Shown: positions 43,339-51,933 of the stretch, in pieces
Position numbering within the stretch: the stretch's first letter is position 1
Layout: each line of letters begins with the position of its first letter
Source: Nocardioides sp. ChNu-153
GTDB taxonomy: Bacteria > Actinomycetota > Actinomycetes > Propionibacteriales > Nocardioidaceae
Direction of reading: 5' to 3'
NCBI RefSeq assembly: GCF_030466625.1
Contig: NZ_JADEVT010000001.1
Span: 434,001-498,000, forward strand
Length of the DNA stretch: 64,000 nt
Position numbers and translations under genes: made by a program
Notes under the pieces: model-generated
The model's database searches: none
What the model was told of the DNA's origin: nothing
What the model saw: only the letters and a program-made list of their open reading frames with translations

Positions 43339-44121
43339 TCAGGCCTCCTCGCCGCTCGCGCGCACCGTGCGCTTCTCGATCCGCTTGTCCGCCGCCTGCT
43401 CGGGGGTCAGCGGCACCACCCGGTGCACGAAGACGCCCGGGAGGTGCACGTGGTCGGGGTCGAGGTCGCCGGGCTCGACGAGCTCCTCGACCTCGGCGAT
43501 CGTCACCCGGCCGCACATGGCGGCCAGCGGGTTGAAGTTGCGGGCCGAGCGGCGGAACACGAGGTTGCCGTGGCGGTCGCCGCGGGCGGCCCGCACCAGG
43601 GCGAAGTCGGCGACGATCGCCTCCTCGAGCACGAACTCCTTCTCGCCGTCGGTCGTCTCGAAGACCTGGGTCTGCTTGGCGGGCGAGGCCTTCACGACGT
43701 TGCCGTCGGCGTCGTAGCGCCAGGGCAGGCCCCCGTCGGCCACCTGGGTGCCGACGCCGGTGGCGGTGAAGAACGCGGGGATGCCCGAGCCGCCCGCGCG
43801 CATCCGCTCCGCCAGGGTGCCCTGGGGCGTGAGCTCGACCTCGAGCTCGCCGGAGAGGTACTGCCGCGCGAACTCCTTGTTCTCCCCGACGTAGGAGGCC
43901 ACCATCCGCCGCAGCCGGCCCGCTCCGAGCAGCAGGCCGAGGCCCGCGTCGTCCACGCCGGCGTTGTTGGAGAACGCCTCCAGCTGGTCCACGCCCGTGG
44001 CGAGCAGTGCCTCCAGCAGGACGGTCGGGATCCCGCAGAGGCCGAAGCCCCCGACGGCGATGCTCGACCCCGACCCGATGTCCGCGACCGCCTCAGCGGC
44101 CGAGGCGACGACCTTGTCCAC
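43339..44121 (-). CDS. scoA: 3-oxoacid CoA-transferase subunit A
   Basis: 260 residues. ScoA/PcaI domain with [19 protein letters not shown], the oxyanion region [51 protein letters not shown], and [19 protein letters not shown]. The [13 protein letters not shown] wording is closer to succinyl-CoA:acetoacetate transferases. GTG at 44121 has a GGAGCCGG ribosome binding site. It is divergent to the IclR gene, whose likely operator lies about 140 bp upstream. Confidence 0.93.
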   Translation of the reverse strand: MDKVVASAAEAVADIGSGSSIAVGGFGLCGIPTVLLEALLATGVDQLEAFSNNAGVDDAGLGLLLGAGRLRRMVASYVGENKEFARQYLSGELEVELTPQGTLAERMRAGGSGIPAFFTATGVGTQVADGGLPWRYDADGNVVKASPAKQTQVFETTDGEKEFVLEEAIVADFALVRAARGDRHGNLVFRRSARNFNPLAAMCGRVTIAEVEELVEPGDLDPDHVHLPGVFVHRVVPLTPEQAADKRIEKRTVRASGEEA

Positions 44122-44263
44122 CCGGCTCCTCCTGCCCTCGTCCTGCCCTCGTCCTGCTGCGTCCGTCCGGTGTCGCCCGAGCGACCCGTCCGCGAGTCCA
44201 CCGCTGGGCCCGCACGGGGTCAAGCGACCGGTCGGGACTGCTCGCCGGGTGACCGCCTCTCGC

Positions 44264-44297
44264 TGGACGCGTCCACTGAGCGGACGCGTCGTACGAT
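44264..44297 (+). promoter_or_regulatory. iclR promoter with paired palindromic operator
   Basis: A perfect 12-bp palindrome TGGACGCGTCCA (44264-44275) is followed 17 bp on by a second GGACGCGTC copy (44282-44290). A TACGAT -10 box (44292-44297) sits 6 nt before the IclR GTG start. The array lies between iclR and the divergent CoA-transferase operon, the usual site for IclR-family autoregulation and control of the target genes. Confidence 0.6.
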
Positions 44298-44303
44298 CCC
44301 GTC

Positions 44304-45092
44304 GTGAGCGAACCCCTGGGCATGGTCGGGCGCACCGCGGCCGTGCTGCGGGCGCTCGCCGAGCTCGACGCCGCGGGAGCCCGCACGGCCGACCTCGCCC
44401 GGGCCGTCGGGCTGCCGCGCCCGACGGTCCACCGGCTGCTGAGCGCGCTGCTCGAGGAGGGGTTCGTGGACCGCGCGGCCGGGAGCGGCCGCTGGCACCT
44501 CGGGCCGGAGCTGTTCGTGCTGGGCGCGGCGGCGGCACGTCGCTACGACGTCGCCCAGGTGGCCCACCCCGCGGTGCGGCGCCTCGCCGAGGTGACGGGG
44601 GAGAGCGCCTTCTTCTCGGCGCGCCGCGGCGACGACACCGTCTGCCTGCTGCGCGAGGACGGTGACTTCCCCATCCGCTCCCACGTGCTCGTCGAGGGTG
44701 CACGGTTCCCGCTCGGGGTCGTCTCGGCGGGGCTCGTCGTGCTCGCCCACCTGCCCGACCGCGAGGTGGAGGACTACCTCGCCCGCGTCGACCTCGCCCC
44801 CCGGTACGGCGCGCCCCACGCCCCCGAGGCGTTGCGGGCCCGCATCGCCACCACCCGGGCCGACGGCTACGCCACCAACCCCGGGCTCATCGTCGAGGGC
44901 AGCTGGGGGCTCGCCGCCGCGGTGTTCGACGGCGCGGGTCGCCCGGCGTGGGCGCTGACCCTCACGGGGATCGAGGCCCGGTTCGCCCCCGCCCGGCGCC
45001 GCGAGCTGGGCGCCCTGCTGCTGCGCGAGGCCCACGCGCTCGGGACCCGGCTGAGCGCCGGCCCCGCTCGCACGCCCGTCCCCGACGCCTGA
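44304..45092 (+). CDS. IclR-family transcriptional regulator
   Basis: 262 residues. N-terminal winged helix (about 1-65) with AVGLPRPTVHRLLSALLEEGFVDR; C-terminal IclR effector domain with ESAFFSARRGDDTVCLLREDGDFPIRSHVLVEG, PLGVVSAGLVVLAHLPDREVEDYL and a DGYATNPGLIVEGSWGLAAAVFDGAGRP conserved block. GTG at 44304 is leaderless, 6 nt after TACGAT. It is divergent from the CoA-transferase genes, so it likely controls them together with the FAD dehydrogenase downstream. Confidence 0.93.
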   Translation: MSEPLGMVGRTAAVLRALAELDAAGARTADLARAVGLPRPTVHRLLSALLEEGFVDRAAGSGRWHLGPELFVLGAAAARRYDVAQVAHPAVRRLAEVTGESAFFSARRGDDTVCLLREDGDFPIRSHVLVEGARFPLGVVSAGLVVLAHLPDREVEDYLARVDLAPRYGAPHAPEALRARIATTRADGYATNPGLIVEGSWGLAAAVFDGAGRPAWALTLTGIEARFAPARRRELGALLLREAHALGTRLSAGPARTPVPDA

Positions 45093-45186
45093 CGCGCCCC
45101 CGGCGTACCGCCCCGCGGGGACGCCCGGTGCGCCATCATGGGCGCGGCCGACCGGGAGGTGCCCGGCCGGGGGAGGGAGCCCACCC

Positions 45187-46836
45187 GTGCGCACGGACGT
45201 CGTCGTCGTCGGAGCCGGCCTGGCCGGACTGGTCGCCGCGGCGGAGGCCGCCGACGCGGGCCGCTGGGTCGTGCTGGTGGACCAGGAGCCCGAGCAGTCG
45301 CTGGGCGGCCAGGCGTTCTGGAGCCTCGGCGGGCTCTTCCTCGTCGACAGCCCGGAGCAGCGGCGCATGCGCGTGCGCGACTCCGTCGACCTCGCGCTGC
45401 AGGACTGGATGGGCTCCGCGCAGTTCGACCGTGAGGAGGACCGCTGGCCCCGGGCCTGGGCGGAGGCCTACGTCGACTTCGCCGCGGGCGAGAAGCGCTC
45501 GTGGCTGCGGGCGATGGGCCACCGCATCTTCCCGGTGGTGGGCTGGGCCGAGCGCGGCGACGGGCGGGCCGAGGGCCACGGCAACTCGGTGCCGCGCTTC
45601 CACATCACGTGGGGCACGGGCCCGGGCGTCGTCGCGCCGTTCGAGCGGCGGGTGCGTGAGCACGTGGCCACGGGCCGGCTCAAGCTCGCGTTCCGGCACC
45701 GCGTCGACGAGGTCGTCGTCGAGGGCGGTGCGGCGGTGGGCGTGCGCGGGCGCACCCTCGCCCCGGACGACGTCCGGCGCGGCGGCGCCTCCAACCGCGA
45801 CGAGACCGGCGACTTCGAGATCCGCGCGCAGGCGGTCGTCGTCACCAGCGGCGGCATCGGCGGCGACCACGACCTCGTACGGCGCAACTGGCCGGCCCGC
45901 CTCGGCGAGCCGCCCGCGTCGATGGTCGCCGGTGTCCCGGCCCACGTCGACGGCCGGATGCTCGGCATCACGGAGGCGACGGGCGCCCGCGTCGTCAACC
46001 CCGACCGCATGTGGCACTACGTCGAGGGCATCCGCAACTGGGACCCGATCTGGGCGAACCACGGCATCCGCATCCTGCCCGGCCCCTCCTCGCTGTGGCT
46101 CGACGCGAACGGCGACCGGCTGCCCGCGCCGTACCACCCCGGGTTCGACACCCTGGGCACCCTGCGCCACCTGCGCTCCACCGGCCACGACCACTCGTGG
46201 TTCGTGCTGACGCAGAAGATCATCGAGAAGGAGTTCGCGCTCTCGGGATCCGAGCAGAACCCCGACCTCACCGGCAAGGACCTGCGGCTGCTGCTCAAGC
46301 GTGTCACGCCCGGCGCCCCGGGCCCGATCGAGGCGTTCAAGGAGCACGGCGAGGACTTCGTCGTGGCCGACGACCTCACGACCCTCGTCGCCGGCATGAA
46401 CGAGCGCAACGGCACCGCCCGCATCGACGAGACCGCCCTGCGCCGCCTCGTCGAGCAGCGCGACCGCGAGATCGAGAACCCGTACACGAAGGACGCCCAG
46501 ATCACCGCGCTGCGGGGGGCGCGGGGCTACCTGGGTGACAAGCTCGTCCGCGTCGCCTCCCCCCACCGCCTCCTCGACCCGGCGGCGGGTCCGCTCATCG
46601 CGGTCCGCCTGCACGTGCTGACGCGCAAGAGCCTCGGCGGGCTCGAGACCGACCTGCGCGCCCGCTGCCTCACCGCGTCGGGCGCCCCCCTGCCGGGCCT
46701 GTACGCCGCGGGCGAGGTGGCGGGCTTCGGCGGCGGCGGCATGCACGGCTACAACGCGCTCGAGGGCACGTTCCTGGGCGGCTGCCTCTTCTCGGGGCGT
46801 ACGGCGGGGCGCGCCGCCGCCGCCGACGTGCGCTGA
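45187..46836 (+). CDS. FAD-binding dehydrogenase (COG3573 type)
   Basis: 549 residues. The N-terminal dinucleotide motif VVVVGAGLAGLVAAAEAADAG and the FAD_binding_2 body match the FAD-dependent dehydrogenases related to 3-ketosteroid dehydrogenase and flavocytochrome c fumarate reductase, but of the shorter uncharacterised group of about 550 residues. Other seen motifs are VVTSGGIGGDHDLVRRNWPARLG and a C-terminal LYAAGEVAGFGGGGMHGYNALEGTFLGGCLFSGRTAGR, which closes the FAD site. The substrate is unknown. GTG start; GGGAGGGAG upstream is the ribosome binding site. Confidence 0.85.
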   Translation: MRTDVVVVGAGLAGLVAAAEAADAGRWVVLVDQEPEQSLGGQAFWSLGGLFLVDSPEQRRMRVRDSVDLALQDWMGSAQFDREEDRWPRAWAEAYVDFAAGEKRSWLRAMGHRIFPVVGWAERGDGRAEGHGNSVPRFHITWGTGPGVVAPFERRVREHVATGRLKLAFRHRVDEVVVEGGAAVGVRGRTLAPDDVRRGGASNRDETGDFEIRAQAVVVTSGGIGGDHDLVRRNWPARLGEPPASMVAGVPAHVDGRMLGITEATGARVVNPDRMWHYVEGIRNWDPIWANHGIRILPGPSSLWLDANGDRLPAPYHPGFDTLGTLRHLRSTGHDHSWFVLTQKIIEKEFALSGSEQNPDLTGKDLRLLLKRVTPGAPGPIEAFKEHGEDFVVADDLTTLVAGMNERNGTARIDETALRRLVEQRDREIENPYTKDAQITALRGARGYLGDKLVRVASPHRLLDPAAGPLIAVRLHVLTRKSLGGLETDLRARCLTASGAPLPGLYAAGEVAGFGGGGMHGYNALEGTFLGGCLFSGRTAGRAAAADVR

Positions 46837-46904
46837 GGCGACGCCCCCGGGGAGCGGTCGCGACGACGTCGGGAAGGCGGACCGCCACGGTCCGCCACCG
46901 GCGC

Positions 46905-46910
46905 TAGCGT
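46905..46910 (+). promoter_or_regulatory. -10 box of the DinB-like gene
   Basis: TAGCGT, 6 nt before the ATG at 46917; leaderless. Confidence 0.5.
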
Positions 46911-46916
46911 GCGGGC

Positions 46917-47509
46917 ATGGACACCACGAAGGATGTGCTGCACGCTACCTGCGCTCGCACCGCGAGGCGGTGCTGTGGAAGCTCGAGGGACTGCCCGAGC
47001 GCGACCAGCGCTGGCCCGCGACCCCGTCGGGCACCAACCTGCTCGGTCTCGTCAAGCACCTGGCGTTCACCGAGGCGGGCTACTTCGGGCTCGTGTTCGG
47101 ACGCCCGCCGCACTGGGCGCCCCAGTGGGTGCTCGACATCGCCACGGGGGCCGACGAGGAGCCCAACTCCGACATGTGGGCGCGCCCCGACGAGTCGCCC
47201 GAGGAACTGGTCGCCCTCTACCGCCGGATGGCGTCCCACTCCGACGACACCATCGCCGCGCTCCCGCTCGACGCCCCGGGTCGGGTGCCGTGGTGGGGCG
47301 AGCAGGGCGACACGACGCTGCACCACGTGCTCGTCCACATGATCGCGGAGACGGCGCGGCACGCCGGGCACGCCGACGTCGTCCGGGAGGGCATCGACGG
47401 GGCCCGCGGCCTGGCCGCCGGCAACGACAACCTGCCGGACGCCGACGAGGCGTGGTGGGACCGCTACGTCGACCGTCTCCGCGACGTGGCGCAGGCGGCC
47501 GACGGCTGA
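46917..47509 (+). pseudogene. DinB/DUF664-family gene, N-terminal frameshift
   Basis: From ATG 46917 the frame encodes MDTTKDVLHA and then drifts into an unrelated Cys/Arg-rich sequence. The other frame, open at 46946 to the stop at 47507-47509, encodes a full DinB_2 domain: [68 protein letters not shown]. Adding one base near 46945 joins MDTTKDVLHA to YLRSHREAVLWKLEG, exactly the expected DUF664 start. So one base is missing, either a genuine null mutation or a sequencing error. The leaderless -10 box is intact. DinB proteins are four-helix metal-dependent thiol transferase relatives; mycothiol is a likely cosubstrate. Confidence 0.75.
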
Positions 47510-47537
47510 GCGCCGCCCGGCGCCGGCAGTTGGCCCC

Positions 47538-48311
47538 TCAGGCGCCGGGCGCCACGCGGTGCACCTTGTGCTGCGCCGCCTGGGCGCGGGGCCGGATGAC
47601 GAGCTCGTCGATGTTGACGTGGCTCGGGCGCGTGACGACCCAGCCGATGGCGTCGGCGACGTCCTCGGCGACCAGCGGGTCGGGCACGCCGGCGTACACG
47701 CGGTCGGCGGCCTCCTGGTCGCCGCCGAAGCGCACGAGGGAGAACTCGGGCGTGTGCACCATGCCGGGCGCGACCTCCGTGATGCGGACGGGCTCGCCGA
47801 CGAGCTCGAGGCGCAGGGTCTGCGTGACGACCTTCGTGCCGTGCTTGGCGGCGGTGTAGCCGGCGCCGCCCTCGTAGGCCACCCGGCCGGCGGTCGAGCC
47901 GACGTTGACGACGACGGCGTCGCCGCTGGCCCGCAGCGCGGGCAGCAGGGCCTGGGTCACCTGCAGCAGGCCGACGACGTTGACGTCGTACATCGCGCGC
48001 CACTGCTCCGCGTCCGCCCGCTCGACCGGGTCGGAGCCGAACGCCCCGCCGGCGTTGTTGACGAGCACGTGCACCACGTCGCCCGCGGCCCGGGCGAGGT
48101 CGGCGACCTGGGCGGCGTCGGTGACGTCGCAGGCCACCGCGGTGCCGTCGATCTCGGCGGCGAGCGCCTCGACCCGCTCGGCGCGCCGGGCGGCGCACAC
48201 GACGTGGAACCCGGCGGCGGCCAGGGTGCGGGCGGTCGCCGCACCGATGCCGCTGCTGGCTCCGGTGACGACGGCGGTACGGCGGGTGGCGGGGGCGCTG
48301 GGCGTGGACAT
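47538..48311 (-). CDS. Short-chain dehydrogenase/reductase (SDR)
   Basis: 257 residues. Classical SDR: cofactor motif [22 protein letters not shown], catalytic Ser in VNVGSTAG and YTAAKHG (Tyr-x-x-x-Lys). The C-terminal [15 protein letters not shown] and [23 protein letters not shown] resemble the YdfG/serine-dehydrogenase branch. ATG at 48311. It is divergent from mshA with 93 bp between. Confidence 0.93.
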   Translation of the reverse strand: MSTPSAPATRRTAVVTGASSGIGAATARTLAAAGFHVVCAARRAERVEALAAEIDGTAVACDVTDAAQVADLARAAGDVVHVLVNNAGGAFGSDPVERADAEQWRAMYDVNVVGLLQVTQALLPALRASGDAVVVNVGSTAGRVAYEGGAGYTAAKHGTKVVTQTLRLELVGEPVRITEVAPGMVHTPEFSLVRFGGDQEAADRVYAGVPDPLVAEDVADAIGWVVTRPSHVNIDELVIRPRAQAAQHKVHRVAPGA

Positions 48312-48404
48312 GCGCCCAGTCTGACCGACCTTGGGGCCGGGGTGGACAATGGGCGGCGGTGCCCGGTCCCCGACGTGGGGCGGGCCGAGGCGAGGAGGTG
48401 CCGG

Positions 48405-49658
48405 GTGAAGCGGGTCGCGATGGTCAGCCTCCACACCTCGCCGCTCGACCAGCCCGGCACCGGCGACGCCGGCGGCATGAACGTCTACGTGCTCGAGCTC
48501 GCGCGCCGCATCGGCGCCCTCGGCGTGGACGTCGAGGTGATGACGCGGGCGACGTCGTCGCGCCAGCCCGCCGTCGTGGAGGTGGCCGAGCACGTCCGCG
48601 TCAGCCACCTCGTGGCCGGCCCCTACGAGGGCATGGACAAGGCCGACCTGCCCGCCCAGCTGTGCGCCTTCGCCCGCGAGGTGCTCCGGCAGGAGGCCGA
48701 GGCGCCCCGCGGCCACTTCGACGCCGTCCACACCCACTACTGGCTGTCCGGCCAGGTCGGGGCCCTGGCCCGCGACCGGTGGGACGTGCCGCTCGTGCAC
48801 TCCATGCACACGATGGCGAAGGTCAAGAACGCCGCGCTCGCGGCCGGCGACCGCCCCGAGCCGGCCGTGCGCGTCATCGGGGAGGAGCAGGTCGTCGACG
48901 CGGCCGACCTCCTCGTGGCCAACACCGTCCGCGAGGCCGACGAGCTGGTGAGCCTGTACGGCGCGGCGCCCGAGCGCGTGCAGGTCATCCACCCCGGTGT
49001 CGACCTCGGACGCTTCCGTCCGCAGCACCGCGCGAGCGTCCGCGCCGCGCTCGGGCTGCCGCGCGACGCCCGCGTCGTGCTCTTCGCCGGCCGCATCCAG
49101 CCCCTCAAGGCGCCCGACGTGCTGGTGCGCGCCGTGGCCCGCCTGCTCGCCGACGACCCGGCCCTGCGCCCCGGTCTCGTCGTCCCCATCGTCGGCGGTC
49201 CGTCGGGCTCGGGGCTGGCCCGCCCGGAGGCCCTGGCGCAGCTGGTCGGCGAGCTCGGGCTCGACGACGTCGTCCGGTTCGTGCCGCCGGTCGGCCAGGC
49301 CGAGCTCGCGTGGTGGTACGCCGCCGCCGATCTCGTGGCCGTGCCGTCGTACAACGAGTCGTTCGGCCTCGTCGCGCTCGAGGCCCAGGCGACCGGTACG
49401 CCGGTGGTCGCCGCCGGCGTCGGAGGCCTGACGACGGCCGTGCGCCACGGCGAGAGCGGCTGGTTGGTCGACACCCACGAGCCGGGCGACTGGGCCGCGG
49501 TGCTGCGCCGCCTCCTGCGCGACGACGCCGCGCGCCTCGCGCTGTCGGCGGGAGCGCTGGAGCACGCCCGCGGGTTCGCCTGGGAGCGGGCCGCGGAGGC
49601 CACGCTGGCGGCGTACGAGCACGCGCGTCGCACGATGCGCGTGACGGCAGGACGGTGA
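48405..49658 (+). CDS. mshA: D-inositol-3-phosphate glycosyltransferase (mycothiol synthesis)
   Basis: 417 residues. GT4 glycosyltransferase with the MshA signature start [43 protein letters not shown], and the C-terminal donor site [28 protein letters not shown]. It links GlcNAc from UDP-GlcNAc to inositol-3-phosphate, the first mycothiol step in Actinobacteria. GTG at 48405 follows a GAGGAGGTG ribosome binding site. The YbjN-domain gene follows 4 bp later, an arrangement common in actinobacteria. Confidence 0.94.
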   Translation: MKRVAMVSLHTSPLDQPGTGDAGGMNVYVLELARRIGALGVDVEVMTRATSSRQPAVVEVAEHVRVSHLVAGPYEGMDKADLPAQLCAFAREVLRQEAEAPRGHFDAVHTHYWLSGQVGALARDRWDVPLVHSMHTMAKVKNAALAAGDRPEPAVRVIGEEQVVDAADLLVANTVREADELVSLYGAAPERVQVIHPGVDLGRFRPQHRASVRAALGLPRDARVVLFAGRIQPLKAPDVLVRAVARLLADDPALRPGLVVPIVGGPSGSGLARPEALAQLVGELGLDDVVRFVPPVGQAELAWWYAAADLVAVPSYNESFGLVALEAQATGTPVVAAGVGGLTTAVRHGESGWLVDTHEPGDWAAVLRRLLRDDAARLALSAGALEHARGFAWERAAEATLAAYEHARRTMRVTAGR

Positions 49659-49662
49659 CCCG

Positions 49663-50217
49663 GTGAGCGAGCTGGACGAGCAGCAGCCCGAGCCCGACGT
49701 CGACGAGGGGGCCCGCGCGCTGGTGCGCGCCTACCTCGAGGCGGGCGGCATCGAGCACGACGAGCAGGTCCCCGGCGTCTTCTCCCTCTCGCTGCCCGGC
49801 GAGCGCAAGCTGACGATCCCGGTGCGCCTCGACGTGGGCCGGCACGCGCTGGGGGTGCACGCGTTCGTGTGCCGCAACCCCGACGAGAACCACGAAGGCG
49901 TCTACCGCTGGCTGCTGCAGCGCAACCTGCGGATGTACGCCGTCGCCTTCGCCGTCGACCGCACCGGCGACATCTACCTCGACGCGCGCCTGCCGCTGGA
50001 GGGGCTCGGCGAGGAGGGGCTCGACCGCCTGCTCGGCTCGGTGCTGACCTACGCCGACGAGTCGTTCAACACGATCCTCGAGCTGGGGTTCGCCACCTCC
50101 ATCCGCCGCGAGTGGGAGTGGCGCATCGAGCGCGGGGAGTCGACCCGCAACCTCGACGCGTTCCGGGGCTGGCTCGAGCAGGGCCCCGACACCGACGCCG
50201 GCGCGCGGCGCGGCTAG
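49663..50217 (+). CDS. YbjN-domain protein
   Basis: 184 residues. The YbjN/Tir-chaperone-like fold is evident: ALVRAYLEAGGIEHDEQVPGVFSLSLPGERKLTIPVRLDVG, HEGVYRWLLQRNLRMYAVAFAVDRTGDIYLDARLPLEGL and EEGLDRLLGSVLTYADESFNTILELGF. Function is unknown. GTG at 49663 is 4 nt after mshA stop; the gene is likely cotranscribed with mshA. It overlaps the convergent EamA gene by 4 bp. Confidence 0.88.
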   Translation: MSELDEQQPEPDVDEGARALVRAYLEAGGIEHDEQVPGVFSLSLPGERKLTIPVRLDVGRHALGVHAFVCRNPDENHEGVYRWLLQRNLRMYAVAFAVDRTGDIYLDARLPLEGLGEEGLDRLLGSVLTYADESFNTILELGFATSIRREWEWRIERGESTRNLDAFRGWLEQGPDTDAGARRG

Positions 50218-51179
50218 GACCCTGCAGCGGCCGGCCGCGGCCGGCGCCGGGTCAGCAGCACGCCGCCGATGCACAGCGCGCCGCCGAGGAACGCCAGCGG
50301 CGGGGGCACCTCGTCGAGCGCCACCCATGCGATGCCCGCGGCGAGGAACGGCACGAGGAACGTCGTCAGCGCCATCGTCGAGGCGTTGGTGCGCGACAGC
50401 GCGTAGGCCCAGGTGCTGAACGCCAGCGCCGTCGGGAACAGCCCGAGGTAGACGATCCACACCACGGTGTCGACCGACGAGTCGCCCAGCATCGTCACGA
50501 GGTCGCCGGCCCAGGGCAGGCACACGGCCGCGCCGATCGCGCAGGCCAGGAAGGTCACCTCCAGGGCGCCCGCGTGGGCCAGCACGGGCTTCTGGCTCAG
50601 CACCCCCACGGCGTAGGTCAGCGCGGCGACGAGGGCGAGCAGCACGCCGCCCAGGTCACCCGTGCCGTGGCCCGAGGAGGCCTGCGCGATGACCACGACG
50701 CCCGCGAAGCCCACGACCATGCCGACGACGAGCCACCGGTGGAGCACCTCGCCGAGGAACACGGTGGCCAGCAGCGCGACGAGGATCGGGCCGACCTGCA
50801 CCACCAGGGCGGCGGTGCCGGCGTCGATGCGCCGCTCCGCGGCGTTGAGCGCCACGTTGTAGACCCCGAACCAGGCGACGCCGCAGAGCAGCAGGACGGG
50901 GAGGTGCCGGCGTACCGGCCAGCGCAGCGAGGAGCGGCGGCGCAGCAGCAGGAGCGCCCCCAGCACCAGGGCGGCGACGAGCAGCCGGCCGAGCGACAGG
51001 GCGCCCGGCGAGACGGACTCGCCGAGGTGGCGGATCGCCACGAAGGCCGAGGCCCACAGCACCAGCGTCACGGCGCCGGCGGCCACCGGCAGCCAGGGCC
51101 GCTCCGTCGGGCGGGGCGTGACGTCGTCGGGCGCGGGGGCCGGGGCGGGGGCCGCGGCGGGCGGGGGAGTGCTGCTCAC
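50214..51179 (-). CDS. EamA-family (DMT) transporter
   Basis: 321 residues, ten transmembrane helices in two EamA repeats (VAAGAVTLVLWASAFVAIR at the start; GGVLLALVAALTYAVGVLSQKPVL opening the second). It exports small metabolites in other members; the substrate is unknown. The C-terminus ends in a basic RRRPRPAAAGS tail and the N-terminus carries an Ala/Pro repeat. GTG at 51179 lies 6 nt after a TAGCGT -10 box (leaderless). It converges on the YbjN gene with a 4-bp overlap. Confidence 0.9.
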   Translation of the reverse strand: MSSTPPPAAAPAPAPAPDDVTPRPTERPWLPVAAGAVTLVLWASAFVAIRHLGESVSPGALSLGRLLVAALVLGALLLLRRRSSLRWPVRRHLPVLLLCGVAWFGVYNVALNAAERRIDAGTAALVVQVGPILVALLATVFLGEVLHRWLVVGMVVGFAGVVVIAQASSGHGTGDLGGVLLALVAALTYAVGVLSQKPVLAHAGALEVTFLACAIGAAVCLPWAGDLVTMLGDSSVDTVVWIVYLGLFPTALAFSTWAYALSRTNASTMALTTFLVPFLAAGIAWVALDEVPPPLAFLGGALCIGGVLLTRRRPRPAAAGS

Positions 51180-51185
51180 CCCCGC

Positions 51186-51191
51186 ACGCTA
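51186..51191 (-). promoter_or_regulatory. -10 box of the EamA gene
   Basis: TAGCGT on the minus strand, 6 nt before the GTG at 51179. Confidence 0.5.
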
Positions 51192-51255
51192 GGGCACCCC
51201 GCCGACCCGGCGACACTGGGTTTCCTGCCGGGCCGCGACGATCCCCCGCCAACCC

Positions 51256-51933
51256 TCAGAGGTCGAGCTTGTAGCCCAGGCCGCGCACGGTGACGAGGTA
51301 CTTCGGCTCGCTCGGGTCCGGCTCGAGCTTGGCGCGCAGGCGCTTCACGTGCACGTCGAGCGTCTTGGTGTCGCCGACGTAGTCGGAGCCCCACACGCGG
51401 TCGATGAGCTGGCCGCGGGTCAGCACCCGGCCCGGGTTGCGCAGGAACATCTCGAGCAGCTCGAACTCCTTGAGCGGCAGCCGCTGCTCGTTGCCGTCGA
51501 CCGTGACGACGTGACGCTCCACGTCCATCCGCACCGGCCCGGCCTCCAGCGTGGAGGGCGACAGGTCCGGCTCGGCGCCGCGCCGCAGCACGGCGCGGAT
51601 GCGGGCCACCAGCTCGCGGGGCGAGTAGGGCTTGGTGACGTAGTCGTCGGCGCCCAGCTCGAGGCCGACCACCTTGTCGACCTCGTCGTCCTTCGCGCTG
51701 ACCATGATGACCGGCACGCTCGAGGTCTGCCGGATCTGGCGGCACACCTCGGTCCCGGGGATGCCGGGGAGCATGAGGTCGAGCAGGACGATGTCGGCGC
51801 CGTTGCGGTCGAACTCGGTCAGGGCCGTGTTGCCGTCGGCGGCGATGGCCACCTCGAAGCCTTCCTTGCGGAGCATGTAGGCGAGCGCGTCGCTGTAGCT
51901 CTCTTCGTCCTCGACGACGAGTACCCGCGTCAC
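51256..51933 (-). CDS. regX3: Response regulator RegX3 (PhoP-like)
   Basis: 225 residues. Receiver domain with acidic pocket VEDEE, phospho-acceptor Asp in DIVLLDLMLPG and Lys in YVTKPYSP; C-terminal OmpR-type winged helix (LPLKEFELLEMFLRNPGRVLTRGQLIDRVWG, TLDVHVKRLRAKLEPDP). It controls phosphate-starvation genes. GTG at 51933 overlaps the kinase stop by 4 bp, so kinase and regulator are coupled. A PHO box lies in the divergent region to phoU, whose two 11-bp repeats are its expected target. Confidence 0.93.
   Translation of the reverse strand: MTRVLVVEDEESYSDALAYMLRKEGFEVAIAADGNTALTEFDRNGADIVLLDLMLPGIPGTEVCRQIRQTSSVPVIMVSAKDDEVDKVVGLELGADDYVTKPYSPRELVARIRAVLRRGAEPDLSPSTLEAGPVRMDVERHVVTVDGNEQRLPLKEFELLEMFLRNPGRVLTRGQLIDRVWGSDYVGDTKTLDVHVKRLRAKLEPDPSEPKYLVTVRGLGYKLDL

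Noticed and set aside
42708-46836. A complete aromatic (beta-ketoadipate) degradation cluster
   Set aside because: Only the CoA-transferase, an IclR regulator and an unassigned FAD dehydrogenase are present; no ring-cleavage enzyme is in the window, so acetoacetate use is equally possible.
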